In this document: positions 39,501-54,500 of the stretch, in pieces | How positions within the stretch are numbered: the stretch's first letter is position 1 | Layout of the letters: each line of letters starts with the position of its first letter | Origin: Camarhynchus parvulus | Taxonomy: Eukaryota; Chordata; Aves; Passeriformes; Thraupidae | DNA: 64,000 bases | Reading direction: 5' to 3' | Assembly: GCF_901933205.1 (NCBI RefSeq) | Contig: NC_044601.1 | Span: 46,633,376 to 46,697,375, forward strand | Translations under genes and position numbers: made by a program | Notes under the pieces: model-generated | What the model saw: only the letters and a program-made list of their open reading frames with translations | Told to the model about the DNA's origin: nothing | Database searches by the model: none

Positions 39501-42500
39501 CACTTGAGTAAAGCTGGGGAAAAATGAAAGACGCAGGCTGAAGTCTTGGTCCTGTTGAAATAAGTAGGAGTTTACCAGTAAACCACAGCCAGATTTTTGC
39601 CTTCTGAATCAATCCAGGTTCACAGAGCACTTATCTTTCTTGCTTTTTGTTATCAGGACACAGAAGAAACTTCAGTACCAGAAGGTTCTTTGGCAGAGAG
39701 CTTGAGAGCTGCTGCAGAGGCTGCTGTTTCACAAACTGGATTTATATATGATGAAAATACAGGATTGTATTATGACCATAGCACTGGATTCTACTACAAT
39801 TCAGTAAGGATCATTTCCAAAATCCTTGGGATTTTTTCTCCATCACAAAAGTTTTGTTTGTAAAAGTTGATAAAAGCAAAGAACTAAGATCCAAGTTGAT
39901 CTTATGTTTTGAAAAACAGGTTACTGAAAATGAGTAGTGTTAGAAGTTTCTTAATTAGTTTATTAATTATTTCAGTCAAATTAAAGGCTAAGATGCAAGT
40001 TTAGATTTTAATTCTGGTTTTTTGATGTCTCATAGGTCTTTAAGTTACTTGGAATTGTACAGATTATATGCTATGAAGCTGATCTGTAACTCTTTCAGAC
40101 CTAAAAGCTTGAGCTTAAAGATGTCTTATTTAGAAAAAAACCATATTTCTGAAGTCAGTTGCTTCTCCACAGTGAAAAGAGTCTTGGGAGAAAATACACA
40201 AAATGTTTGTGCTATTACTGTTACCAACTAGTTTGATTCTGCAGCAAAAGAAACCCCTTCTTTTAGAAGTGTTAGAAGAAGATTAGATGATGGGTTAGAA
40301 ATTCTTAATGGTTGCTTTTTGATGTTTGTTTTTATATAGCTTTTGCAGAGGTTTTCTTTTTGTCCTCTGAGGTGTGTTTGTATACGTATACAGATCTGTG
40401 GATAGATATGTATACACTGTACTGCACTGAGAACAGAGAGTTTGTTTGCAGCATTATATTCAACTCAGCTGTAAAAAATGCATGAGGTATGCGACTGTTT
40501 GTGTTCAGGACGCTTCTGGACTTAGTTTTTAAGGTCTTAAAGGATACCATTGGTTTTGACATCGTTTGTGGATATAGTTATACATAAATGTTTGGGGCTG
40601 TAGATTACAGTTCATGGTAGAATTATCCAAAAGAATATCTTTTCTTGGTACATAAGTGTTCTGAATTACAGGAAGTGTTCTTGCATTGGGTTTGCTGGCA
40701 AAGTTCTGATGATGGGGCCAGGGTGCAGAGGTAGCCTGTCTGAGAGAAGGCCAGGGGCTGCCTGGACATGGCTGGTCCCACTGCAGGGCACAGCACGGCC
40801 ATCAGAGAAGCTGGTGGTGCCTGTCTGAAACCAGTGTAAGAAGGGGCATAACTGTGCACAGTGGAGTCTGTAGGGGGGGTGAGTGTGAAAAACAGCCCTG
40901 TGAACACCAGGGTCAAAGAAGAAGGAGCAGGAGGAGGTTCTCCAAGCAGCAGAGCAGACTGTGCAGAAACAACTCATACTAGAGTCCTTGGAGGATCCCA
41001 CACAGAAGCAGCTCCTTATGATGCCTTCTTTGGCTACCTAAACACAGAGACCAGACAAAATCAAGGGAATAAGTAGTTACATTTATTGAAGGGCCTTTAG
41101 GTACTTTTAGGGCAGCCAAAGCCCCCCAAGAGGCTACACACAAGAAATGGACAACAGGTCATGGGTTTTTATATTTATATTAGTTTGGTCCATTTGCATT
41201 TGGGGGTTAATCTTCCATTTACAGTTTCAGGTAATGAAGTCATTTACCCCAAGTTTGCTTCCACCCACGGTTCACTTTTGTTTACATTTCTTGATTCCCA
41301 GGCCTGGAGAGGAATTGTTTTGTCTGGCCAAAATGGGAAAGCAGCAGCTAACACTCTATAAGGAAGTTAGAGTTATACACTAATGAACTGCAGGATTACA
41401 AATACATGAAAAATATAAAAGCTAAAATCCTAAGGCATCAATTAGGGGACTGGAAAGCCCATGCCAGAGCTCAGAGCACATCTCCCTGGTAGGAGCTTCC
41501 CTGGTAGGAGGTGTGGCCTGTAAAGGACCCATGCTTGAGCAGTTCTTGAAGATCCCATGCTGGGCAGGGGAGAAGCAGCAGCAGAGAGGGACTGTTCGTT
41601 AACTGACCTCAGCTCTTCTACTCATTTCCCTGCACCACTTGGGTGGGGGAAGACAGGGAGAGGAGCCGGGAATGAAGTAGTACCATTGAGCTTGTGAAAA
41701 AAAAGTGGAAGAGATGTTTTTAACTTAATCCTTATCATCCAGCTGTATTTTAGCTATTTCCAAGTCAAATCTGGCTTGCCCATGATAGTGACTTTCATCT
41801 CTTGACCCATGAGTTTTCCATCTTATTTTCTTTACCAGTCTTGTGCAGGAGGGAGAGTTGACAGAGTGGTTGGATGGGCATCTGGTAGCCATCCAGGATC
41901 AAGCCACCACAGTTCTTTCATTTTATCAAAATTCAAATGTGGTTCTTTATTAATCAGATGCTTCTTTGAACAGTATTTTTATTGATGTGATAACATTATT
42001 CTTCATTTCTTATAAAGGAAAACCAACTGTATTATGACCCAGCAACTGGAATTTATTACTACTGTGATGTGGAAAGCGGCCGATACCAGTTTCATTCACG
42101 AGTGGATCTGCAGTCTTACCAGGCCTCTGGTACTAAGCACACCAAGGATAAAAAGGGGAAAAAGAAGAGAAAAGAACCCGAGTGGATTGCTGCAGATGAG
42201 TATAAGGTAACCTCAGAACTGATAGACAGAAAATGCGAAATTTGTTGAGTTTTTGTCCATGATGCAATTTACAGGCTTTGGGGCTTGGTTTTATGCAGAG
42301 AATGTGTGCTTTATTTTTTAAACTATTTAAACATACTAAAACTCTATACAGCAGGTTGCTAACATGTAGTTAGTGTTCAGATAACTTTCCCATTGAGTGA
42401 TTAAGAATTAAACTTTTAACTTGGATCCCCTCACTTTTTCAAGATTTTTTAAATACTACCCAACTGTAAAGGAGTCTAAAATTGAGTGTCAGTGAAGTTT

Positions 42501-45500
42501 TTTGAATAGCAGGCACACTAGAATGAATTCAGTGTTTTGTGGGCTGGATTTACATCAGAAATTCAGTGGCAATGTGTTGGGTTTGGGATTTTGACTTATG
42601 ATTTGGTGTTGTTTTTTATATTTGGTTGGGTTTTTTCAGATTCACATTATGAACCAAAAAAATGTAAATTTTGAAAATACACTCGTACACAATCCTTTCT
42701 CTGTGACTGCATTCCAGAGCGTAGTCCATTGCCATTTTACTGTATCTCTGCTATAATTTGGGATTCGTGTTTCTGAAGTTCTATTTCTTTGCATATTGTG
42801 TTCTCCTATTGATACTTGCTTACTGCATTTTCATTGTCATTAGTGTGTGGATAAGCTGTACATCTTAATAAATGCCCATTGTAATTAATACGTATTTTAA
42901 ATTACAAAATTTTTCTGAGTGCTAAGAAAGCATACCATGTGGTGTGCTGTCTTGAAAAACATTACTGACTCCTAAACGCCAAGTACTAACACAGCTATTA
43001 AACCTCAGGAAGCATTTCCATTATGAACGCTTTTACTGATGTTGAGTTCTATTCTGTCAATTTTTTTTATCACTTTAAGATAAAATTGAATCTATTGATT
43101 TCTTTAGTTTGAATTCTTTTTGGTTTGCATTCTTCAAACCTATTGCTTTAACCATTACATAGTTTTATTATATAGGCCTCAGACATGCAGATTGGTTAAA
43201 ATCTGAAATAATTACATTACTGTCCAGATACCCATACGTAATAGTCATATAACATCAGTGCACAGTTAAAAATTTTAATCAGGAGCGAGGTCATCTGAAA
43301 GACTTGAAAATGGAAACTATTTACATTTAGAAAAAGTGTAATTAGGTTAAATGGATAGTGGTTGTTGACTGATAACACATTTTATAAACAAATTGTGGCT
43401 AATGCAGGAATTTCTGCTCAATGAGGAAACTTCAAGCGAACCCTTCCATTTGGAAAGCTTGATCCGGGTACTTAGCAACACTAAACATAACGATTCTTTA
43501 GACTTAAGAGAACAGAGCTATTGCAGTGAAAGTGCAGTTTTACCAGCACTCAGGTTCAGGGCCTGCTCTGTGCAAATGCTGAATTAGCATTCTGCCACTC
43601 TCAAAAGACATTGGTCAATACAGAACTTTGTCCATCATGTGTTAGGAAATAATCACAAAAAGCTCATAGGAATAAGTCTTCTTCATAAACTGATTAATAG
43701 ATCTCTTAAGTTTAGTTCTGTGATGAACTGTTACCTAAACCAACAAGAGTGTTTATAAAAAGTTCTAAGTCGTGTATAGTTCTGACCTATCAAATAATGT
43801 CAACTACTTTTTAGACTCCCATCATAGTCTGCTTCTGTAATCTCATTATACTAGAAATAGAGGTTTGTCTTACTTTATACCAATATTTTTGTTTAGATAG
43901 TCTGTTAACAGATCTTTTCTGTGAGACTTCCACAGTCACAAGGTAGGAGGTAAACATCCATTTTTTTCTAGCCTGTTTTATTAATGGAAAACTGAGTACT
44001 TTGCTTTATTTGTGAATTAATTTGTTTCACCAAAAAGGTAACAGGGAAAACATTTAAAGTATACTGTAGTGCACAGATCTTTTCTTCTGTGAACAGGGAA
44101 TGAAGGCCTGTGTCAAAGAAGTAATCATGGTATTTTTTATTTTTTAAACAAAAACAGGGAGAATACAAAGTGAAACATAGAGCACTCTCCATTTTAAACT
44201 TCAAAAATAAAATAATGCCCTTTTATTAGTGCACTTCTTCATAAATGCACTGCTGGATTTAGAAGAAAAATTTACTGATATAGTTTACATAGCTGAGTTA
44301 AAACATTTTATTTTTTTTCTGTGGTTATTAATCACTTAAAAATTCTATGTTACATTAATATAAAAGATTAGGATTTTCTAGAATAAAAGACAGTATTTTT
44401 CTGTTTTAAAATTGGAAAATTAGTTTATAAGCTGCACAGCGAAGTGCATAGATGCATGGTATTTTTTGGCAGTATAGTTGTTGTCTAGTTTAGTCTTGTA
44501 TTGGCAAAGGCCCTAATTAGATGCTTTTCTTCAAACTTACTGCCCAGCCTTCTCCCTTTTTTTTCCCTGAATGCTGTTTAAATTATTGAAGTTATAACAG
44601 TGCTTTTGAAGACTAGTACATCATTACTGCTTTTCCCAATTGATTATTAAATTGTGCTGCTAGCCCGAAAAATTGCCTCATTTCTTGATCAAAGTAGGTT
44701 TTACGTATCTTTCTACAGGTAGGAGGTGGGTTTGGTTTAATGCCTGGGCTGTGGACCACTAGTGTTAAGAAAGCAGGGTGTCCTTCTGGAACATGTCATT
44801 CACCCCATGAACTTTATAATTCTTGGGTGAAGCTGAGGTGGTTTATAAGAATATCCATGTAAAGCAGGAGAAGACAGCAGTACTTACAGAATCATATCAA
44901 ATTTTTCTCTCTTTTTCAGTTAAAGGAATAAATGTGAATAAATATGTATGGATATTTATAATAACTTAGAAATTGTTAAATACAAGAAATAAGAAAATTT
45001 AGCAGTTACATTTGTAGATTATCAAGCATATATTTTTAGGTAGATGGTATTAGTAAGCAATGATTTTTACCAAATCTTTTTTGCGTGTGTTTTTTGAATG
45101 ACTTAATATAAACTGAAGTTAGTACCTTTTTTTGTTTAAAAAACGATTGTAACTGGAACAATCCATTAACTTTCTGTTTCTGGTCACAGGGGGGTTTTTT
45201 GTTGTGGTTTAATTTCTAGCTATTGTGAGGAAGTTCATGTACTCAGCTATCTTACATACAGTATTTATTTGTAAGTGGAAAACTAGGATACTTAACACTA
45301 CAGAAATGGCAAATGAGTTGTCGAAAAATATTGTAGCATTCTTTAAAAAATCCAATATAATTCTGAGAATGCAAAGTATAAAATTAATATGTTAAAATAT
45401 TATTGCATTTTTTAAAAGGTGAATAACCTTTTGAAAAACAAGAGAATACTCATCAATGTTGGCTAATATGAATGTAATGCTAATTGTAAAAAACAGCAGA

Positions 45501-48500
45501 GCGGAAAATCGTGTGCTTACTATCACCTGGGGAATGTTCCTAATTCATACAAGAACTTTCCTTAAAGACATTATTGCTTTTCAGTCACAAACTGAAACTA
45601 TATTACAAATAGTTTTCTTTTGACTTGTGAAACAAAGTATGCTATCTCTACTTGCTTGTTTTTAACTGGCAATCAGGATTTTTTTGCCAGGATGAAGTGC
45701 TCGCCTCTGTACAGGTCATGTAAAAACACTGGTAGAATACCTTGAAACTTTTAGACATGCAGTTGAGTTCTAGTATCTTTTTGTAGGGGTAGGTCAGAAA
45801 AAAGGTGGGACAAGAAACATGGTATTTTCTTCTGTACAAGAAAAACCTTTAAATAAGTAAATTTTGAAAGGTTTAAAAATTTTTTAAAAGGTGACATAAG
45901 TGATAATAGGATCCCTGACCCAGTATCAACATCCAGGGCTTCCATACTGTTTGGAGAATAGGCTGTGTGAAGTAGTGATCCTGCAGTTCTACTTGCTGCA
46001 TTGGGGGTGTTAGAAATACATAGGAAAATTCAGAAGGAAGTTCTGACACATGCCATTTTTTCCCATAAATTGTTTTTGGTTTTTTTTTTTAATTTTCAAG
46101 CTACCACCTACTAAATTTTATTTCAGTGTGGTACTCAAAATTAACTTCTACCGTGTTCTTTTTTATTATAGATTCATCATAGCTACTTCTGTAGGAGAGG
46201 CAAGGTGGTTTTAGCAGTGTTTCCCATAGAACTCTTGAAGAAGTGACTTTTTACTTTTTTTATCACATGTAGTTTACTTTTTGCTGATATTCATCCCATC
46301 TTTAGGTACGTCAGTTGACAGAAACCATGGCTAATCTGAAGATTTCTTCTTTTGGATTGGCAGCTTCTGGTAAAGGTAGAGTTGAGACAACAAACACACA
46401 TTAGTCCATGGATGTTTACCTTTAACCTTGATATTTTTATTGAAGAAAAAAGAATATCTAGTAATTGATGTTTGGATATATTTTTTTCCTAAAGGAATTA
46501 ATAAATCTTTTAAAGCTATTTAATCAAAATACATTTACCTACAAAGTAGCTTTGAAATAGATTTAAATACTTTGTAAGTAACATCTGAAGAAAACTTTGA
46601 TGCCATTCTAGAATATTTGGGAAGAGCAGTATTTAGCATCCCTGTATAACATAAGGGTCTGGACTAAAGAAACTACTCATTCTTTAGGTACGGTTATTTA
46701 ATTCAGAGCTGTCCACCACCAGTGTATAAAATGGCTCCTGTATGCTGTAGGAAGAGGGCTTTTTCCTGGCCTTTAATTAGATTTTTTGCACTGGAAAATT
46801 GAGTATTGTGTAGAGTGGATGAGAGTAACTGAAGTACTTGTGGAATGATTTTAGCACATGAAAGCTTAGTCATTTGAGTGAAGGAGCTATTTTTAAGTGT
46901 TTGAAAATATTTCTTTAGTAAAATACTGAATTTCAGATTAATTTCAAATTGAGGGTGTCAATGCTAAAGGTGTGTTATTCAGTCCTGTAGAAGAGTGCTG
47001 AGAACAAATGAATCTGCTAAATTACCTACTGAACTTCTAGCAGACCAAAAAGCAGGCTACACATTTGAGAAAAGTTGTATATATCTATATTTCTCTGCTT
47101 TGTATAAAATAAGTTTAGAAAAAATATAGTTTAAAAGATGCAGTTCTTAGAATTGAGCTAATTATGCTCACAGTAATAAGTTCCCATGTATGGGGATGCT
47201 GAAGAATTGCATGAACATGCATGGTGATCAGCCATAGTACAGAAAAATTGAAGTTTTGAAAAACAAAATGTCTTGTTCTGTAACAGTAAAGGAAAAAGTA
47301 TAGTTAAATGCTTAAAATACTTTGAAATTTTCATTAAAACCAGTTAAATGACAATGATAATATGTATTTTCTAAGTAGGACAGTCTGCATTTCAACAGGT
47401 CATTGTAATCAGTAGTTTGTGGCATATTCTCTATAAGGTAAAACCATCAGTTCCAGTCACATAAGCATGATTTGTTATTTTTATAAGATCAGTCCTCATG
47501 GGATACATAAATATCCTGATTTCAAAGTACTTTTGGCTGACTTTGTCAGGGATGCAGAAATATGAACCAGCTCAACTGTGTAGTTAAAAAATACTTCATT
47601 ATCTGTCAGATTGATCGCACCTCTCAGCTTCAGCTTAGTGAGAAAAATCCCAGAGATCATGTGGTAATACCCAGTAGATATAAAGTTTTTCAAACCTGGA
47701 TCACATTGAGTCTATCCCTCAGTCTAACTCATGACTGTTGGTGTCAGTCTAGATGCATTGGGCAAAGCAACAATGAAAAAATGTATGTGTATGAAAAAAT
47801 ATCATGGGGTAAAAAGTGGTTATAATCAGCATCTGCTTGCATACTTTGTGTCTTTGTGGCAGGAGTTTGGGATGAAGAGTTAGATAGTCATTGAGGAATT
47901 AAGTACATTGCTAGAATTTACAGCGTTTTTCAGGGTACACTAGTACCCTGAAATTCTACACTAGTATTTACCAAATTTTGTGCTTACTGCCAGTTCCTGG
48001 TGACTCTAAGTCATCACTCTTTTAAGTGATGACTCTATAGAGGCAAGACATTAGGTGCTGTTTGCCTAGTTAGACTTTATTACATGCTATGCATGTTCTG
48101 TGTTAGTACGGGTAGTCAGCCATAGTTACTCTAGTCAGCAGCTGAGCCCCAGGCAGCTGCTTACTCACTCCTCCAGCAGCAGGATTAGGAAGAGCATTGG
48201 AAGGACAGGAGTAAGAAAACCTGTGGATTGAGATATAGCCACATGCGCAAACAAAAGAAAAAGCAAAAAATTAATTCACTGCTTCCCTGCCTGGGCAGGC
48301 ATCCCCAGGAATGCAGGGCTCCAGCACAGGTAATGGTGACAAAGGCCAAAGTCTCAACATCCCTCCTGCTTCCTTGTCCCTCCCCCAGCATTTATTGGTA
48401 AGCATGATGCCATGTGGTATGGGATATCCTGTGAACAGCTGGGATCAGCTATATAGATTTTGTCTTGCTTCCAACTCCTTGTGCACTCCCAGCCTACGTG

Positions 48501-51500
48501 CTGGTGGAGTGGTGCAAGAAGAGGCCTTGGTTTTTGTAAGCGCTGCTCAGCAATAAACTAAAAACAAATCCCTGCATAATCAGCCACATCTTCAACACAA
48601 ATCCAAAGCACAGCCCTACACTAGGCACAGTGAATAAAATTAGCTTTACTGCAGCCGAAACCAGTACATAGTCACACACAATGGAAAAGGATTTCTGCAA
48701 CACAAGATTGTGTCAAATGCTATAAGGTTAATTCAGTATCCGTATGCTTAATGTTTATACACTTTTCCAGATGTGCATTTTAATACAGATCCTTGAAATC
48801 GTGAAGTGCTCAAAATCCATATTCAGTTTCAAAATTCTTTATTTCATACAAGGTTTTCAAATGTGAAGACTGCATTTTTATCAGTACTTAACTATTTAGT
48901 TTATTTGGTTTTTTAACAGTTTAATGCAGCAATTGTGAAAAAATAGAGAAACTGCTGAGAAGAAGCTTAATGGTCATATTGGCAAAATCATAGAATGAAT
49001 GTATGTGTGGAATCCTTGGTCTGTTTATAAGACTGTTTTAAAAATTCCTGTTTTCAACACAGAACCGAGAGTCTTTTCTTTAGTAGCCAGGCTTTGAAAC
49101 ACCACCTTTTTACTTTCTAGTTTAAAATATCTGAAATTATGCCAAAAATCACAGAATGTCACGGGGTTCACTGTGGAATTTAGTGGTTGGAACCTTGTAC
49201 TTGGGCATCAGTGCATCACAGTCATGTCTTGTTTCACCTTGTGATTTGAGCAGATGGTGTAGCTTCTTTGTTTTCAGATTAGATTAGTACCCTGAGCTAC
49301 TTTGTTAGATTACCCTGTAATAGAAGTAATATGTTTCAGAGTGCAGAACACCTTGGTATGTTTGGTATCAATATAATACCTGTACCAAACATAAATATAG
49401 ACAAAGACAAACACACTGAAAAATATAAGTCATAAAAGGAAAAATCAGATTTTCCAAAAATATTTCTAATGGAATTAATGTGTTTGACATGTCTAAACTG
49501 TGTAGGCTTATTTGTGGCAAGACTACTACTTTTTTTAAAATAAACAATGTTACACAGTGACCTTCCTATCCTGGTCCTTTCTATTCAAGAACTTAAGGGG
49601 TTCAAGGAGGAGGGCTAGTGCATTATAGAGAAACCACGAACAAACCAATAGTCTTTCAGTTAAAGCATAAAAGCATTGGTTTTACCTGAGAACCTGCTGT
49701 CTTACTGAAGGTGTTTCAAAGGTACGCTCTCCTAACCAACAGCTGAGAGGAATTCTTGTGTTTGTCATAGTCTGTAGCACTGATGCATTTTAACAATTCT
49801 GAAAGTGCTTTAATTTCCATTATATTAATATTCACATTATTTCACTTATCTTGAAATGGAAACACATGGAAGAAGGTCAAGGATGTATTTTTACCTGTTG
49901 TGTTGAAATATTTGATACAATTCAAGGCAATTGAATACATTTACTCTGAACTCAAAATGGCACATAATTTCATCTGAGATTTTATTTATCTTTTAAAGAT
50001 ACTTCTGTTCTTCTTTCTCTGTTGTCTATTTGTTTTCCTTTTATTTTTTGACATAGTTGTCAAGCTACTAGATTGAGAATTACATTTTCAAGGTACTCTG
50101 GCAAAATTAATATGAAACCTCAGATTTCTCTGTTAAAAAATGTTGGGTTTTTTTTTCTTTCCTGATGATGAATTAAGTGGAAGTGGAAGAACCTGTAATG
50201 ATCCAATCTGTCTGATATTCAGGAGAGAAATTGAGAAACTTTTTGCAGTAGAAAATGGATTTTTAGTATAACTATTTCACATAGCATAAGTTAAGCTTGT
50301 ACTCTGTCTGCTGTCTTGATCAAAGGCTCTGTTAAAGATGTGGTTTTGAAAGGAGGAAGAACAGGTCTATAGTTAAAGCATGAGTGAGCATTCCAGATAT
50401 TCTGTACTCTGGTAATAAAAAAGAAGACAAAAACAGCAGGAAGATACAATGAAGATCAGTTTAAAGACCTTCTAAGCAAGTTGCAAGAATTTAATGAGAG
50501 GGACAGAAGTGAGTATCATAAAAGCGAAATAGGAAAATATTCAGAGTGATGTTGTACAAGTTTGAAAATGAGGACAAGATTCTAAAGTTTCTAAACATTT
50601 CTAAAGTGTGAGAAAAGAGTGACATTTAGAAGAGGAGTAAGTGAAGTTTAGAAGAGGAGGGCAGTCACATTTTCCCAAATAGAAGATGGTCTCAGACACA
50701 TCTAACAGGATATGAGAATATTTTCACTGAAATGTAAAAGTTCTGCTGACTGCATGTGTGAAATAACTATTTCTTAATAGTTCTAAAAATAATTCTTCCT
50801 AAGTGAAGAATTTACTTCCACGCTATTCTTTAGAAAAACTCAATCTGTAAAGACTGTAACACTGTATAACTCCCCTCCAGGATTTGGACACAGAAGAGCA
50901 GAAATCATCTAACAGTCTGAATTGCTTTTCCACCACCGAGCAAGTAAGTTCTACTGAAGAAGATGAGTCTCCAAATATAAGAAAGAAGACTAAAATGGAC
51001 ACAAAACCATTAAACAGTCTAACAGCCAAAGAATCCATTTCTACAGATGGTATAAATTCACATTTGCACAAAAGTACGCCAGATGCACCAGTGTGTACAG
51101 ATGACAGTAGAACAGCAAACACAGAGAGTGAACCAGAGGAAGGTGAAATTACAGATTCTGAGTGTGAAACCTACAGTGAGGAGGAATTAACAAGCGAAGA
51201 AACTGGTGATTCAGAATACTCAGAAAATGAAGGTGAATTATTGTGGATTATATATGGTATTACTGTATTTTTCCAAAAGTCTGTTAAAAAAAACAGTTTG
51301 GATAATTTAAAAAATATATATATAAAAGCATGTTACTTGAGGTGCTTTGAAAACATGCTATATGTTACCAGCATTTCTTTCCCTCTCTTCACTTGTACAA
51401 AAGTAAGTAGTAGTTTCTGTAAAAGCTGTTACTGATGTAACGTCTGTGCTTGTGTAAAAACCTCAGGGATTCCAGAAATTTTGTTTGATTGGGAAAGTGA

Positions 51501-54500
51501 AAGGAGAAAAGAAACTCTAAACCCTGCTAAAATAGGGGTTTTAGACCAGTAATTCACAGTAATTCTGTGTATTGACTCTCTTAAATTAATACACAGTATT
51601 TTTTTATACTGTTTGTAAACCATTGTGTGCAATTGAATGCAAAATGAGTCTACTGTGGTGAAAAGCAGTATGGAGTAGTCAGTACTAGTTGAAATGCTAT
51701 TTTGTGTATATTCCAGTGGCAAATTGTGAGAAATGGATATAGACAGGAAACCTGTATACTGTTTTATACCAAAGTGTTCTACTAGATCATTAAAAAACAA
51801 ACAAAAAAATGAAGGTAACCTGTGAAAGGCTTGAGGCAGCCAGTCAGAGCTATGTATGTGCAAAGGATATTCCAAATCACAGAATCCATAGAAAACTGTA
51901 TTGTAGCCTGTGCCCTGCTCACAGTTTATTGTCAGTTTGTTTCTTATGTTTTCATTACTTTACTTAACTACTCAGATTGTGGGTGATTAATGCTAACCAA
52001 AATGTGTTTGCTACCATCAGGCTTTCAGACTAAATTGTCTTTTCTTAATATGCAATTTGGCAGTAATACTGAAGTAATAAAAACTGGGGACAGTTTCTCT
52101 TCCTCTAGTACCTTTTAAGGTAGTGTCTTCTCATATCTGTCTGCTCCTAGCTGAGGTCACTGGAGATTGATTTACAAATGTACATCCAAGTACAGAATTC
52201 ATGCAGTTGTCAGAATATAGTATCTTAATATAATAATCAGGCAAAAAAGATATGCATCTGTAGGTTCTGTCGATTATTTTTTCTTATCCATGTTGATGAA
52301 TGGCATTCCTAAGAGAAAAAAAACAGTAAAAATGCTTTTGACATAGAAAGTGTCAGATACAAAGTTTGATATGCAGTAGGTCTCTGATGTGGTGAACAAA
52401 AAGGTGCTCCCTTATCTCAAAGTAAAATTGTTTTCTAATCTGTAACAATTAATGATCCATAAATTTATAGTATATTAGTAAATTTTGTGAATGTATATAT
52501 ATTTTACTGCTGTAACTAAAGAGTTGTCCACATGTAAACCAGAATTAGGAAAATATTTTTAATACTTCGGTGTGCACTCAACCTTTGAAACCACAATCTC
52601 ATCAAAGTTTTCTCTCAGATGTTGTTACATATTTTTAATGAAAGTTGTATATTATTCAGCCAGCTAAAGGCTGAATGTTTTTCAGTTTTTTGAAAACTAT
52701 AGACCATAAACTTAAAACTGAAATGTGTTGGTAGTAATGGTGGTGGTGATTTTTTTTTCCTATATAATTATAGATGAAGAAAAGATCTGGCCTCCTTGTA
52801 TCAGAGTAATTGTAGTAAGATCACCAGTTCTACAGACTGGGTCACTTTATATTATCACTGCTGTGAAACCTGCTACAATTGGAAGGTAAAACTGAATGAA
52901 ATTTTTTACATATATATATATATATCTCAAACTACCTCTCTTTAAAAGCGGTGAAAAGCACTTAGGATTGCTTGTCTCTACTCTTCATGCTTGTCTTCCT
53001 AGCCTGCAGCAGTTGTGAGGAACTCTGAGTTTGGTTAGTCCACAGTAAGAAATTCAAATCAGGTCACATAACATGTCATCATGATAATGTAACAGCATAC
53101 ATACTTAATGCAGCTCAGCACACCTGAATAGTGATAATTTGATGTTGTGACCGAGTTCCAGTGGCAGTACAACTGCAAGCCCTTCTTTGAAAACTTGTTT
53201 CCTAGAAAGTAAGTAAATGTTGTCCCAGGCCACTGAAGTACATTTTTTTTCAGAAATGGAAGAATGCCCTTCAGAAATCTAGGATCACTAGACTTTCTCA
53301 CACCTTCCAATTTCATTAGGGTTTGTTCATTGGCTTTAGATAATAAGCTGGTTTGTGCTAGACTGTATGCATTCTTACAGTTCTAAACCTGTTTTTTTCA
53401 TTGTGGATGATGAATTTAATGATGATGTAAAGCTTTCTTCCATGCTTACATGAGAACCTTACCCTGGAAAAGCTGTTTCTGTCTAATGCTGATAGACACG
53501 TTTTGATTTCCTCTTAAAGGTTGAGTCATGTATGTGAAGCTCAGCAGACAACTCTACTTTGGATTTGCATATAGGTCTTTTACTAGCTGTATTGCTTCTT
53601 AATCCCTTAGTATAAGAATGTAATACACAAATCCCTTCTTCCTACTACTGCACTGTTCTGATAACAAAAAATGGAAACAATCCAAAACTCACCTTGAGTT
53701 GTAGAGATTACTTTGTTTACTTGTATTACCTGCCTAAAGCGACCAAGAGTTCAGGTTCACCATGGAACACGGACACCAAGATGCACTAAAGAGCCTGAAG
53801 GATGCAGAGTTCAGACTGTTAAAGGCATTGCATGACAGTTCAGATAGAAATATCAGGTTTATAAATAAGAATTTATTGGTACTCTTTACTCATTTACTAA
53901 TCATCTGCTTGGTATCATTTATACAAATGGCAGAAAGGACCTAAAGCAAGTCTTTACATTGTGTATACAGCAACACAATGTTTTCTATCTGTAAAAAATT
54001 CCAAATAGCTTTGAAGAGAAATATGATACTACAGTTCAACTGAAATATACCTTTCATGAGCCACTTAAAAGACTTACTTATACTTTGTTGTGATTTGTAT
54101 ATCAACTTGCCTTTCCAGAGAAAAAGATGTTGGACACACACTTCAGATTCCTGAAGTTGGAGTCAGTAAGGTAACTCTTGTTCATGTCTGCTGAAAGGTA
54201 GATCAGAAGACATAAATGTATAAATGAAGCTTTAGATTTTGTGGCTTTAAATTTGGAACATCATGTTAATTTTTTGAAAGAACTTTTGGAATGAGATATG
54301 GGTTTAGCCAGACTCGAATTTAGAAAAAATGAAAACATATACTATTTTACTGAATGGGAACTTAACACAAACAACAGTGTGTTTTCAAAATCTTTGAGTC
54401 TTTAATTTTGTAGTTATTGAACTTGAGGACAAACCCTGTTATGTACTAATGGTATATAAAATTTTGATGTCAGATAGTAAGAATTTCTTTACCAAGTAAT

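Noticed and set aside
53744..53876. Exon-like stretch in AGGF1 intron 7 (MEHGHQDALKSLKDAEFRLL)
   Set aside because: The acceptor is poor, no good donor in frame follows, mammalian AGGF1 has no counterpart, and exons 7 and 8 join perfectly without it.
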